Both the position numbers and the translations under genes were made by a program. The notes beneath the pieces are model-generated. The model saw only the letters and a program-made list of their open reading frames with translations. It was not told the origin of the DNA and ran no database searches. This document shows positions 7,869-16,095 of a stretch of DNA of 64,000 bases, piece by piece; the stretch's first letter is position 1, and each line of letters opens with the position of its first letter. Source of the DNA: Desulfurococcaceae archaeon (GTDB taxonomy: Archaea; Thermoproteota; Thermoprotei_A; Sulfolobales; Desulfurococcaceae); NCBI GenBank assembly GCA_023269825.1, contig JAGDWI010000002.1, forward strand, positions 62,001-126,000, written 5' to 3'.

Positions 7869-9461
7869 CTAGGCCTCGGCTTCGATTGATTTCACGATTC
7901 CATGTAATAAGTCGAATGAAACACCCGTCTTCCTAGCTACGATTGTTGTTAACTTACTGATGATTTCTTTTCTAAGCGCGTTTAAATTGCTTTCATCAGC
8001 TAGAATAACGGCTAAGCTTTTAGCTACCTCTGGTATGTATTTTGCAACTGCTTCAGCTTTACGTTTAGCTTCCTCCTCTCTGATCTTCTTTGAGAGGAAT
8101 TGTTTAAGCCCTCTTGTAACCTCCATGATTCCTAGTTTTATTTCTCTACGTATTTCCGGTATGTCCGCGATGCTTTCTTTTCCAACACCTTTAAACGGTA
8201 TTTTCGTGCTGCATATGTGTACTAGGATTAATAGGGGGGCGGGAAAACTAATCATGTAGTTTTCCCAGTTGATGTCTTCTTTAACAACTTCTGAGATAAC
8301 ATCTGTGGCTTCATCATATAATAAGGGTATTTTATTAGCGTATCTTAGAACAACTGGTTTATCTTCACCTATGGGGGTATTTCCTCCATAAGCTATACCA
8401 ACTTCAACTATGAATGGGTGACCACTATAAGCACCAGGCCTCCTAGATACAGCGTCCACGTACTCGGGGTTGAATGCTCTCTTTAAACCAGCTTTAATGA
8501 TTTCTTCACCTAGAGGTGAAAGTGCGCGAGAAGAAGGAGGCTTATATTTATCGTACGTTTTCATCGCGTTTATTAATGATAAAAGTTCATTATCCGAGAG
8601 CTCGCTTGGTTTCTTGTTTGGATCTATTCCAGCTGTCTGAAGTATTTGTTTAGCGGTAACATCCCCTATGCTCTGAAAGCTCTTTACCAGTAGTTCCTCT
8701 ATTGTTTTAAAATCAGTATTTTTGACGAGACTATTCATGAACTCTAAATCTGTTCCCTGAGGGTGAGGTTTAGTTTCAACTGGTGGTTTAGGCATAATGT
8801 TAACTATTCGTGGATAATACACGATCTCGTTTTCAGGAGTCACCATTACAATGTTAGCGTATGGTAAAACAACAGCTGTTCTATACAAGTATTCGAGAAC
8901 CCTGCTTTTAGCTCTATTCCAGTCTCCTTCAATTGTAACTGAAACAATGGTTCCATGCCAATCCCTTGTTTTTCTCCAACTACCAGCTTCTATAACCACT
9001 GGTTCGTTCTTGTTAACGTCTATTCTTAACTTGAAGTAGTATATTCTCTTATAACCAGATTTACTGGTAATTATCTCCACGGGTCTACCCGTAGTTAATT
9101 GCGCGTAGAGTACAACCATTTTTACTCCTAGACCATACATTCCTCTTGATTGCCTCAGCACGTACTTACTGCTGAATAGTACTTTGCCAAATGCGTTTGG
9201 TACAATATTTGGAGGTATCCCTATTCCATTATCTTCAACTGTTATCTGGTAGAAGTCCTGTGTTTCATCAGCTTTTCTAACCGTGATCTTCACATCTGGT
9301 GGAATACCATGAACATCTGTAGCGTCGAGTGCGTTTTCTACGAGTTCTCTTATTGTTTGGTAAACAGCTCTAACAGGGTTAGCGAAACCAGCTATTTCCC
9401 TGTACTTGTAGAAGAACTCAGCTGGGCTAACAGCTCGGTAAACTTCCCTTAGTTCACTCAT
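7869..9461 (-). CDS. top6B: DNA topoisomerase VI subunit B
   Basis: ATPase subunit of topoisomerase VI, 530 residues, the family's normal size. GHKL ATPase motifs are clear: RELVENALDATD (N-box, with Glu and Asn), DNGIGIPP (Mg/ATP lid region) and SRGMYGLGVKM. The transducer domain follows, with the switch Lys expected in LRYANKIPLLYD. ATG start after GGTGA. It is the first gene of the top6BA pair, with top6A following almost without a gap. Upstream, at 9462-9609, lies the divergent promoter region shared with the pilin module. Confidence 0.96.
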   Translation of the reverse strand: MSELREVYRAVSPAEFFYKYREIAGFANPVRAVYQTIRELVENALDATDVHGIPPDVKITVRKADETQDFYQITVEDNGIGIPPNIVPNAFGKVLFSSKYVLRQSRGMYGLGVKMVVLYAQLTTGRPVEIITSKSGYKRIYYFKLRIDVNKNEPVVIEAGSWRKTRDWHGTIVSVTIEGDWNRAKSRVLEYLYRTAVVLPYANIVMVTPENEIVYYPRIVNIMPKPPVETKPHPQGTDLEFMNSLVKNTDFKTIEELLVKSFQSIGDVTAKQILQTAGIDPNKKPSELSDNELLSLINAMKTYDKYKPPSSRALSPLGEEIIKAGLKRAFNPEYVDAVSRRPGAYSGHPFIVEVGIAYGGNTPIGEDKPVVLRYANKIPLLYDEATDVISEVVKEDINWENYMISFPAPLLILVHICSTKIPFKGVGKESIADIPEIRREIKLGIMEVTRGLKQFLSKKIREEEAKRKAEAVAKYIPEVAKSLAVILADESNLNALRKEIISKLTTIVARKTGVSFDLLHGIVKSIEAEA

Positions 9462-9609
9462 CAGCGTTCACCGTTCCGCATTATTATATCAGTAATTAAA
9501 CCATTAAAAGCTCCAGGAATACTATCGGATAACTCTACCTAGTTCCGCTTTTATACCTTACTCGTTGAGCCATTATTAAAATTTGCTTCTACTTAAGGGG
9601 GAACTACAC

Positions 9610-10014
9610 ATGAAGGGGGTTTCCGGCATAGTTGCAACAGCAATACTCTTAGCACTAACAATAGCTGGAGGAGTATTAATATACACTTACGTAACAAGGT
9701 ACTTGAACACTGTTGCAGATAACGGTAAACTAGTGATCGAAAACGCATACTACCTGAGCTCAACACGCAACCTCACAATAGAGCTCAGAAACGTTGGCAC
9801 AAGAGAAGTATCAATAAACCGAGTAAACGTAGTCACAGAGTCTGGTAAAAGCTACTCATATAATATTACCATTAATCAATCCTCGATCACAGTATTCCCA
9901 GGCGAGTTGAAGAGTGTTGAAATAACATTAAATACTACGGAATTACCGCGGTACGTCATAGTTGTCTATAACAATGTCTCCACGGAGCCTGTGATAGTGA
10001 GAATAATAGGTTAA
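9610..10014 (+). CDS. Archaeal type IV pilin/archaellin-like protein
   Basis: A 134-residue protein with a class III signal sequence: MKGVSGIVATAILLALTIAG, that is, a short charged start with a cleavage site before a continuous hydrophobic helix. The remainder is beta-rich with many Asn/Thr residues, as in pilin head domains. The longer frame from 9583 adds an unlikely N-terminus; the ATG at 9610 is preceded by GGGGG at 8 nt. It lies 12 nt upstream of the secretion ATPase gene, so it is probably a (major or minor) subunit of the filament assembled by the next two proteins. Too short and sequence-diverged to call an archaellin with confidence. Confidence 0.8.
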   Translation: MKGVSGIVATAILLALTIAGGVLIYTYVTRYLNTVADNGKLVIENAYYLSSTRNLTIELRNVGTREVSINRVNVVTESGKSYSYNITINQSSITVFPGELKSVEITLNTTELPRYVIVVYNNVSTEPVIVRIIG

Positions 10015-10026
10015 AGGGTTCAAGCT

Positions 10027-11604
10027 ATGGTAAAAACTTCGCTTAAAAATAAGCTTATTTTTTTAACAAGTTCTCCTATTAAATTAAAATCTATTTTTAC
10101 TAATACTAGATCATCTTTAAATACAGGAGAAATCAAGGATATCGTTAAGAGTTATTTAGAACCATACGTATCTGGGTACAACCTCGAAGACGTAGCTCTC
10201 GAGGAGGTTTTATACGCATATGATCTAAAGGACCTAATCCGCGTAGAGATAGGATCGATTGATAATAGATTACTATATGCTGTGAAAGAACCCGGATCCT
10301 CGGATGAAGAATACGAAGAAGTCTTAGAGGAAGTATTGAAGAACATAATTTCAGGGAAACAAGTAGGTAGAGAAATACAGCTCGACTTGGATAACATATC
10401 GGATGCAAAGACATACTTATACTTCAAAATAATGAGTGGTTTAGGCCCCTTCACACCTCTAGTAATTGATCCATATATTGAGGATATTTATGTAGCTGGT
10501 AAAACAGGTAGAATCTACGTTGTTCACAATAGGTTCTCATGGATTGGTTGGTTGAGAACAAATATAGTAATTCAACCCAGTTTCGTCGATAAACTCGTTG
10601 TATCTCTTTCACGTAGGATAGGTAAACATATATCATTAGTAAATCCACTAGCCGAAGGAACCTATGGGGGGGATTTACGTGTGAGCCTCGTATATGGGGA
10701 AACGGTTTCGCCTCATGGTAGCAGCTTAGTAATTAGGAAACGTAGTGGAGTTACTTGGACTATAACCAAGTTGATAAATGAAGGAACAATATCATCTATA
10801 ATAGCTAGCTATCTATGGCTAGTAATTGAGAGAAAAGGCTGGGTAATCATTGCGGGGCACGTTGGCTCGGGGAAAACAACGCTTCTTCAAGCTCTCCTAA
10901 CACTAATACCATCTTACAGGAAGATCATCACAATAGAAGATACCCCTGAAATCTCGGGTGCAACAGGACTATGGGAACCCCTTGTGGAGAAAACCGAGGT
11001 ATTTACACGTGAATCACAAATAGACTCATATACATTGTTGAAATTCGCTTTGAGGAGAAGACCTGACTACATTGTAATAGGCGAAGTTAGAGGTATTGAA
11101 GCAAAGTTACTTGTGCAAGCTTCAAGACTAGGTCACGGAGTATTGAACACTATACACGCTGATAGCCCAGAATCAGTGTTGAAGAGATTAATGGCACCGC
11201 CTATCTCAATACCGAAAAACTTATTGAACAATATATGGAGTATCGTGATTGTTGGAATCAATTCAACTGGTAAGAGAAGCGTGCTTGCATTATCAGAGAT
11301 AAATGAAAACTCTGAACTCGTTGAAATATGTGATAACACGAATGGAATTTGCGACGTTGAGAAACTAGTTGAGTCAACTAATAGGTTAAGTAAGTATTAT
11401 AGTAGAAGCGATTTATACGGTGAAATAACAAGAAGAGCTTTGTTCCTCGAGAGATTAGTCTCGCAGGGAGTATTCTCGCTCAGCGAAATAGTAGACAAGA
11501 TCACAGAGTACTATACCAGTAGAGAACGAGCCGAAAGAATTGATATAAAAGAAACTCGTCAAATCACTGGTGTTCTCAGTGGAGACAGTAAAGTGCTTAG
11601 ATAA
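10027..11604 (+). CDS. Type II/IV secretion system ATPase (TadA/FlaI-like)
   Basis: Cytoplasmic hexameric assembly ATPase of the type IV pilus/archaellum superfamily, 525 residues. Visible: the Walker A loop GHVGSGKTTLL, an Asp box ITIEDTPEI, a Walker B/Glu region in LRRRPDYIVIGEVRGIEA, and the His box NTIHADSPES. The N-terminal ~150 residues are a variable domain. It follows the pilin by 12 nt and overlaps the next gene by about 35 nt. Its 3' partner is a TadC/FlaJ-type platform; no FlaHGF archaellum genes are seen nearby, which favours an adhesion pilus over an archaellum. Confidence 0.93.
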   Translation: MVKTSLKNKLIFLTSSPIKLKSIFTNTRSSLNTGEIKDIVKSYLEPYVSGYNLEDVALEEVLYAYDLKDLIRVEIGSIDNRLLYAVKEPGSSDEEYEEVLEEVLKNIISGKQVGREIQLDLDNISDAKTYLYFKIMSGLGPFTPLVIDPYIEDIYVAGKTGRIYVVHNRFSWIGWLRTNIVIQPSFVDKLVVSLSRRIGKHISLVNPLAEGTYGGDLRVSLVYGETVSPHGSSLVIRKRSGVTWTITKLINEGTISSIIASYLWLVIERKGWVIIAGHVGSGKTTLLQALLTLIPSYRKIITIEDTPEISGATGLWEPLVEKTEVFTRESQIDSYTLLKFALRRRPDYIVIGEVRGIEAKLLVQASRLGHGVLNTIHADSPESVLKRLMAPPISIPKNLLNNIWSIVIVGINSTGKRSVLALSEINENSELVEICDNTNGICDVEKLVESTNRLSKYYSRSDLYGEITRRALFLERLVSQGVFSLSEIVDKITEYYTSRERAERIDIKETRQITGVLSGDSKVLR

Positions 11605-12829
11605 ATCCTACTTGGATTTCTTAGTATACCTTAATGGAATGGAAATGAATGGGTTTAAAATATATGATTTGTTTAGAGCACTATATGTTAGAGACGTTGA
11701 AATAGATGAGTGTTATAGTTCACTATCTAAGATTTATTTCGTGCTCGAACACATCACGGGGGATCCGCAGTTAGCACTATATAAACTGAGCGAGATCACG
11801 CGAAGTGCTAAGGCATCAACTTTCTTCAGGGGCTACGGTGATATTGTTCTCACTAGTGGAGATACAGCTACATATGTTCATAATACGCTTAAATCAGAGT
11901 TTAATGCACTAAAAGCAAGAGTGGAGGAATTACTGAAAATAATTGAAGTAGTCTACGAGGCAATTCTCGTAGCTGTACTTGGATTATCAATGCTTAGTAT
12001 TATGCCTATGTGGCCTTTTCCGACTTTAATAGGTGTTCTCATATTGGAATTAACGGGTTTAGCCGGTTACTCTATATCGCTAAGTATTATGAGGAAACTG
12101 TATTATCAAGCATTATTACCAATAGTTTTAGTGGACGTCGTCTTCCTACTATCTACGGGTTTTCTACTTCTAAGTAATCCTGTGGGCCCCTTATTACACT
12201 TAGCTCTATTGATAATAATGCATGTTCTAACTAGAAGCATTGTTAATTCCTTGGTAAACCTTGAGAAGGAGTCCTTAAGAGTACTTAGTGAAGTGTATTC
12301 GAGAACTATTCAGGGGGAAACAGTTGATGTAGCGTTGCTTGATTCTCTGACTAACTCGAAGCTAGTAGAGTATAAGTTACTATGGTATAGTATTTTAAAC
12401 GGATTCAACTCTAAGGATACTATTAGGAGAATAAAGCTACCTGTATTAGCTAGTAAGATCTTATATCTGCTCACAGCTTTACTGAATTACAGTAGTTTGA
12501 GTAGTACATATGTGGTTTCAATCTCGCAGTTCGCAGAGGAAATCAATGATTTAAGGAGATTCGTTGAGGAGAAATCTAACTACTATCTACTGTACTCAGT
12601 GATATTAGCAGCGTTAATTGCATCATCATATTACATGGTTACTCAAATGCCAATTATAGGTGAAAACACTTATTTACTGGGGATATACGGGTATTTAGGA
12701 GTAATAATTACGTCGATTCCAGCATGCGTCTTAAAAAATGGTGGTTTTACATCCTCTAAGATATCCATACTACTTGTAATCTTCGCTCTAGCAGTATACT
12801 TAATTATCACGCACGCATTCTTGGTTTGA
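11570..12829 (+). CDS. Type IV pilus platform membrane protein (TadC/FlaJ-like)
   Basis: Polytopic membrane protein of 419 residues. Two clusters of hydrophobic helices (roughly residues 120-220 and 340-419) flank cytoplasmic helical domains, the arrangement of archaeal T2SF/FlaJ platform proteins. It starts within the end of the ATPase gene (GTG at 11570; the ATGs at 11639 or 11645 are alternatives), and this tight overlap supports a shared function. It anchors the ATPase and the growing pilus in the membrane. Sequence similarity to well-known members is weak by eye; the call leans on topology and operon position. Confidence 0.8.
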   Translation: MFSVETVKCLDKSYLDFLVYLNGMEMNGFKIYDLFRALYVRDVEIDECYSSLSKIYFVLEHITGDPQLALYKLSEITRSAKASTFFRGYGDIVLTSGDTATYVHNTLKSEFNALKARVEELLKIIEVVYEAILVAVLGLSMLSIMPMWPFPTLIGVLILELTGLAGYSISLSIMRKLYYQALLPIVLVDVVFLLSTGFLLLSNPVGPLLHLALLIIMHVLTRSIVNSLVNLEKESLRVLSEVYSRTIQGETVDVALLDSLTNSKLVEYKLLWYSILNGFNSKDTIRRIKLPVLASKILYLLTALLNYSSLSSTYVVSISQFAEEINDLRRFVEEKSNYYLLYSVILAALIASSYYMVTQMPIIGENTYLLGIYGYLGVIITSIPACVLKNGGFTSSKISILLVIFALAVYLIITHAFLV

Positions 12830-12831
12830 AT

Positions 12832-12975
12832 ATGATTAGTGAAGGGAATACTGTGAACCATGATCACCGCTACAAACGAATTTTTCAAGGCAAAAATACT
12901 CAGCAACTTTTAGCAAGATCTTTCTTGGTTATTTTAGTCATCGCTTCTCTTTTCAACGTCCTGGATACTATTTAA
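12832..12975 (+). CDS. Possible small single-span membrane protein
   Basis: A 47-codon frame starting 2 nt after the platform gene's stop codon: a charged N-terminus (about 28 residues) then one hydrophobic segment, SFLVILVIASLFNVL, and a stop. The next frame carries on with a hydrophobic stretch (WFSAFPILIAWYLSYEY) to about 13092 without a start codon, so this may be the 5' part of a frameshifted gene rather than a complete small protein. Position suggests a link to the pilus operon. No family recognised. Confidence 0.25.
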   Translation: MISEGNTVNHDHRYKRIFQGKNTQQLLARSFLVILVIASLFNVLDTI

Positions 12976-13063
12976 CTTGGTTTTCAGCGTTCCCCATTCT
13001 GATAGCTTGGTATTTAAGCTATGAATACAGAGTACTTCGCTGCTATCAGTGGAGTTCACCGCA

Positions 13064-13371
13064 TCAACTCTTGGTTCCTGAAGATACGTAAATTATGGGC
13101 ACTATTGCTAGTGCTGCGAGGGAGTCCTCGTTCATATTTTTAAGCAGGTGCATTGCTTTATCAACAACTAGCTTCAAGTTATCAATGTAGAGTAGGAATA
13201 AGTTCTCTTCCTTGATACACGCTATCTTCCAGTATCTTTTCTTATCTACCTCTATTCTCTTAATTCTTTCATTAATTATTTTGGAGATGGATTCACATGC
13301 TTGAATTAATTTAATAGCTTGTCTATTCGCCCGACCTTCTCCTCGCCCCCAGGGGCTCTAACCCTCGCCTT
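13064..13371 (-). pseudogene. 5'-less open frame of unknown function
   Basis: Reverse frame open from 13371 to a stop at 13064 with no ATG, GTG or TTG near its 5' end. The readable part is a charged, helical ~85-residue protein (for example KIINERIKRIEVDKKRYWK, then LLYIDNLKLVVDKAMHLLKN). Its 5' end runs directly into a decayed tnpB-like C-terminus, in another frame, at 13331-13425. I read it as the tail of a gene cut by a mobile element. No family recognised. Confidence 0.35.
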
Positions 13372-13500
13372 CACCCTACACTTAGCTATATTCACGCTCC
13401 CATGGCGGTTCGGGCAGTTAGTGTAGTACTATCTCTTACCCCTATACTTCCAGACATGACCACGCGAAGGGCCTTCAACTTAACCACATACACCACCAAC
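13331..13500 (-). mobile_element. Decayed TnpB C-terminus remnant
   Basis: On the reverse strand an interrupted frame reads HVWKYRGKR, stop, then YYTNCPNRHGSVNIAKCRV and ARVRAPGGEE. The CPN.HG...VN.A pattern followed by RAPGGE resembles the zinc-finger/RuvC-III end of archaeal IS605/IS607-type TnpB proteins. The upstream part is full of stops, and nothing like the rest of the protein remains. The region is more GC-rich than its flanks. The gap 12976-13670 otherwise contains the open frame listed separately and no other recognisable gene. Confidence 0.4.
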
Positions 13501-13670
13501 AAACATACACACAAACACATTTGTAACCTGGATAGTTAAACAGGAAAAATTATTGTTTTTCACTATTCATACTTGCTGAGCTGCTCATATTACTCTGTTT
13601 CATTTATAAGTATAACAGTGAACAAGTATTCGCTTGATCTCAACCTAGTTTCGAACAGTGGAAGAAGCGT

Positions 13671-13847
13671 TTACTTCGTCTTAGGGCCTGCTCTAATCAT
13701 CTTCTTTGGTCTCAGTGTTCCTTTAGATTTGCATCTCCTGCACTTTGTTGCCCCAGGTGGATTCAGTGCTCCGCATTTTCTGCAAACGTATTTATTTAAA
13801 GCTCTTGCTTGCACTATTTTAAGTAATTCCGGGTCATTAATTGGCAT
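13671..13847 (-). CDS. rpl40e: Large ribosomal subunit protein eL40
   Basis: Small zinc-ribbon protein of the 50S subunit, 58 residues. The core [14 protein letters not shown] and [17 protein letters not shown] shows the four-cysteine zinc site and the basic C-terminal tail of archaeal L40e. The frame extends upstream to 13886, but [17 protein letters not shown] is the normal N-terminus, and GGCGGG lies just before the ATG at 13847. It is followed 3' by an intergenic stretch and preceded by a nucleotidyltransferase-like gene in the same orientation. Two AT-rich TATA candidates lie at 13891-13902 and 13911-13920. Confidence 0.95.
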   Translation of the reverse strand: MPINDPELLKIVQARALNKYVCRKCGALNPPGATKCRRCKSKGTLRPKKMIRAGPKTK

Positions 13848-13925
13848 TGTCCCGCCTCGTGTCACTGAGCATTGTGTAATTAGCATCGAATTATTATATT
13901 TAATTGGGCTTTTTAAATACTACTT

Positions 13926-14486
13926 CTATAGTGTTTCTAACCCAATTGAGCGTAGTCTATCTTGTATGAGTTCTTTTTCGTCCTCAGGGTACAATGATAA
14001 AGCGTACTCTATTAGTTTAAGGTTTAATCCTTTTTGCTTGAGGTAAGCAACGTATTTCTTTAATTTATCTAGGTCTATGCCCTGCCTCGCCTTGAGTACA
14101 ATGTAATACTCTGGTTTAATTGCCTTAATTCTCGTGCCAGCTAATCTATACTCTACTATGTCTTCGAGTATTTCAAGCGGTATATCTATATCCATGTAGT
14201 TCTCGTATAGTTCAACAACTAAATGCCCCTCGCTCACTGAAATAATGATAGATGGCGTCCCAACCTCGGTTGTAGAGATCTCCCAGTTGTTTTTATCAGC
14301 TAGTTGATTAAAGAAATCTTTCTCTGCTACAGGGCTAGGATTCAGTACGAATAGATCTAGGTCTCCCTCGAGTTCATTGAACCCGAGAGCTAGTTGGATA
14401 CTTGTATCCCCAATAATTACAGCTTGTACACCTTCTTCTTCAAGTGTTTTAATTACTTCAGCTAATTCTTCTATCTTATACTTCAA
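13926..14486 (-). CDS. Nucleotidyltransferase-fold protein, function unknown
   Basis: A 186-residue soluble protein whose first half has the look of a minimal nucleotidyltransferase: VQAVIIGDTSIQLALGF, then GDLDLFVLNP, which would hold the paired acidic residues (DxD). A later GTRIKAIKPEYYIVLKARQG segment is typical of DUF6036-like/MNT-type proteins associated with tRNA or antitoxin functions. TTG start at 14486, 6-7 nt after AAGGTGT. It is upstream of, and collinear with, the rpl40e gene. No partner HEPN toxin gene is visible nearby. Confidence 0.6.
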   Translation of the reverse strand: MKYKIEELAEVIKTLEEEGVQAVIIGDTSIQLALGFNELEGDLDLFVLNPSPVAEKDFFNQLADKNNWEISTTEVGTPSIIISVSEGHLVVELYENYMDIDIPLEILEDIVEYRLAGTRIKAIKPEYYIVLKARQGIDLDKLKKYVAYLKQKGLNLKLIEYALSLYPEDEKELIQDRLRSIGLETL

Positions 14487-14571
14487 TTCATTTACACCTT
14501 TGAACCCATAATACTGTATATTAATTGATAAGTTTATGTATTAAGTTAATGTTATTGAAGAGGTTTAATCT

Positions 14572-15234
14572 GTGAGTAGTAAGATGTTTAATGCTGAAAA
14601 AGCAGCTAAACTCCAAAACTTGTTGTCTCGTAGAGTACTCGAGGAACTAGATCATACTCCGCCACTGGATTTCAACAAGATTAAATATATCGCTGCTTTC
14701 GATTCCTCTTATACTGGAGGTAAGCAGTGTGCTGTCGCAATAGTATATGATCTCGGCTCTAGAATGATTGCCGAGAAAAAACACTGCGCTGTAAGAGTCA
14801 ATGTACCATATATTCCAGGCTTTCTCGCTTTCAGAGAAATACCCGGCTATATGAGGATATATGAGAAGTTAAGCATTAAACCCGATTTAATCCTGATTGA
14901 TGGACATGGATTAGCGCATCCAAGAGCATTTGGAATAGCAACTCACTTTGGATTAGTAGTAGGTAAACCCAGTATCGGCGTAGCTAAACACCACTTATAC
15001 GGAGAAATAATTGAAAACAATCATCGAAGACTCATAAGCGCTCACGGGGTAATCGTAGGTGAAATATTAGAGCACTCAAACTCGGAACTATACGTTAGCA
15101 TAGGTTACAAAGTGAGACTTGAAGACGCTGTAAAACTCATAAAAAACCTCTTAGTAGAAAACAAGAAGCTTCCAATACCACTACAACTAGCAGACGAATA
15201 CTCAAAAATAATTAAAAACAAATATTGCAAGTAG
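14572..15234 (+). CDS. nfi: Endonuclease V
   Basis: DNA repair endonuclease that nicks next to deoxyinosine and other deaminated bases, 220 residues (normal size). Family motifs: AAFDSSYTG with the first catalytic Asp, YIPGFLAFREIPGYM (the conserved PYxPGxLxFRE signature with Tyr wedge and catalytic Glu), ILIDGHGLAHPRAFGIA with the next Asp, and VGKPSIGVAKHHLYG with the Lys. GTG start after AGAGG. It stands alone just upstream of tRNA-Arg. Confidence 0.96.
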   Translation: MSSKMFNAEKAAKLQNLLSRRVLEELDHTPPLDFNKIKYIAAFDSSYTGGKQCAVAIVYDLGSRMIAEKKHCAVRVNVPYIPGFLAFREIPGYMRIYEKLSIKPDLILIDGHGLAHPRAFGIATHFGLVVGKPSIGVAKHHLYGEIIENNHRRLISAHGVIVGEILEHSNSELYVSIGYKVRLEDAVKLIKNLLVENKKLPIPLQLADEYSKIIKNKYCK

Positions 15235-15243
15235 TATGAATAG

Positions 15244-15318
15244 GGGCCCGTCGCCTAGCCAGGATAGGGCGCCGGCCTGCGGAGCCGGAGGACCCGGGTT
15301 CAAGTCCCGGCGGGCCCG
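15244..15318 (+). tRNA. tRNA-Arg (anticodon GCG)
   Basis: Full cloverleaf can be drawn: acceptor GGGCCCG/CGGGCCC with discriminator G at 15318, D arm GCCT...AGGGC, anticodon stem CCGGC/GCCGG with loop CTGCGGA (anticodon GCG), and T arm CCGGG-TTCAAGT-CCCGG. No encoded CCA and no obvious intron. Its T arm and 3' acceptor strand (24 bp) are repeated at 16064-16087, which marks it as an integration site. Confidence 0.96.
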
Positions 15319-15421
15319 CGGTTCCTTTTAAATACTCAGATAAATTCTATAGAGTTGTTTTCCACAGTTCACGCCTCCGTGGGGGAAGTGTAAACTACTA
15401 TGTGTATTCATGCCTGCTGAT

Positions 15422-15454
15422 CCCTGGTATACCAGGGTAACGTATTTATTTAAG
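15422..15454 (+). promoter_or_regulatory. 16-bp palindrome and TATA box of the cassette gene
   Basis: CCCTGGTATACCAGGG (15422-15437) is a perfect 16-bp palindrome. It is followed at 15443-15454 by TATTTATTTAAG, a good archaeal TATA element about 30-40 nt upstream of the ATG at 15485. A dimeric regulator binding on the upstream edge of the promoter is the likely reading. Confidence 0.6.
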
Positions 15455-15484
15455 TTTTTACATGCTCCTAATCGGTGTTCTCCA

Positions 15485-15910
15485 ATGAGGCGTGAGCTAG
15501 CGATTGCCCTGGTTGTATTGATTATTGCGTTGACTCTGGCTTATGCTTACATATCCTGGTGGAGGCCGAGGAAGGTTTCTGGGTGGTTGTTCACCGTGGA
15601 GGTTAATGGTGAGAGGTTTAAGGTGTTGGTGAAGGATCCGGAATTAGCTGATGTTTTCAGGAGCATGTTTAGAGGGGAGAGGGGTGGGATTGTGATCGGC
15701 GAGCTCAGGGCTGGCGACGGGGGTTTCAACAAGCCTTGGAGCTGGCATCTAGACCCTGACACTGTGCACGTTGCCGAAGTAGCAATAGAGTTGTGTGATG
15801 GGACGCCATCATTCGTGGAAGCAGAACTGGACTATTGGCTTAACGTTGTCAAACGCTACTGTCCCTGGAACGGTAAAGTGGTTGGAGAGGAACCCTGGTA
15901 CGAGCAGTGA
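15485..15910 (+). CDS. Secreted BP74 N-terminal-domain-like protein
   Basis: A 141-residue protein with an N-terminal hydrophobic export/anchor segment (LAIALVVLIIALTLAYAYI, residues 5-23) and a soluble domain. The domain pattern, FKVLVKDPELAD, then NKPWSWHLDPDTVHVAEVAI, ELCDGTPSFVEAEL and CPWNGKVV, matches the BP74 N-terminal domain family of secreted bacterial and Dictyostelium proteins (W-S-HLDPD, A-E-CD, VE, CPW). The frame opens at 15410, but GGTGTT just before the ATG at 15485 and the signal segment fix the start there. Codon use is clearly GC-richer than the surrounding genes. It is the only gene in the tRNA-bounded cassette. Molecular function of the family is poorly defined. Confidence 0.72.
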   Translation: MRRELAIALVVLIIALTLAYAYISWWRPRKVSGWLFTVEVNGERFKVLVKDPELADVFRSMFRGERGGIVIGELRAGDGGFNKPWSWHLDPDTVHVAEVAIELCDGTPSFVEAELDYWLNVVKRYCPWNGKVVGEEPWYEQ

Positions 15911-16063
15911 GCCCTATACTTAGGCATACCCATACCTGAGTGATTTATTTGAACCTCTGCTCGACGGCATGCTTAGACCCGAGGAGTAGCCGCATGCTTT
16001 ATAACGTCCTCCACGTATTCAGTGTGAGTGAGATACTTACCCACTAGTAGAGCCCAAAAGATT

Positions 16064-16087
16064 CCGGGTTCAAGTCCCGGCGGGCCC
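16064..16087 (+). repeat. Partial tRNA-Arg 3' end (attachment-site copy)
   Basis: Exact 24-bp copy of 15294-15317, from the first base of the T arm to the last paired acceptor base; sequence differs on both sides. The upstream bases do not form the rest of a tRNA, so this is an att-type repeat, not a second tRNA gene. Confidence 0.85.
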
Positions 16088-16095
16088 ACGATCTC

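Larger units (their letters stand above)
15294..16087. mobile_element. tRNA-bounded integrated cassette
   Basis: The 24 bp from 15294 to 15317 (T arm plus acceptor strand of tRNA-Arg) recur exactly at 16064-16087, bracketing about 750 bp. This is the usual footprint of tyrosine-recombinase integration at a tRNA 3' end: the intact tRNA at one side, a partial copy at the other. The interior is visibly more GC-rich than its neighbours and holds one gene (15485-15910). There is no integrase, so it is either a relic after deletion or a small element mobilised in trans. Without it, the tRNA would end about 8 bp from the DUF89 gene's stop. Confidence 0.8.

Noticed and set aside
10145-10648. Several reverse-strand frames of 65-100 codons opposite the pilus ATPase
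   Set aside because: They lie wholly within a well-supported ATPase gene and encode no recognisable protein.
16040-16087. A second tRNA-Arg gene
   Set aside because: Only the T arm and acceptor strand match; no D arm or anticodon arm can be drawn upstream.
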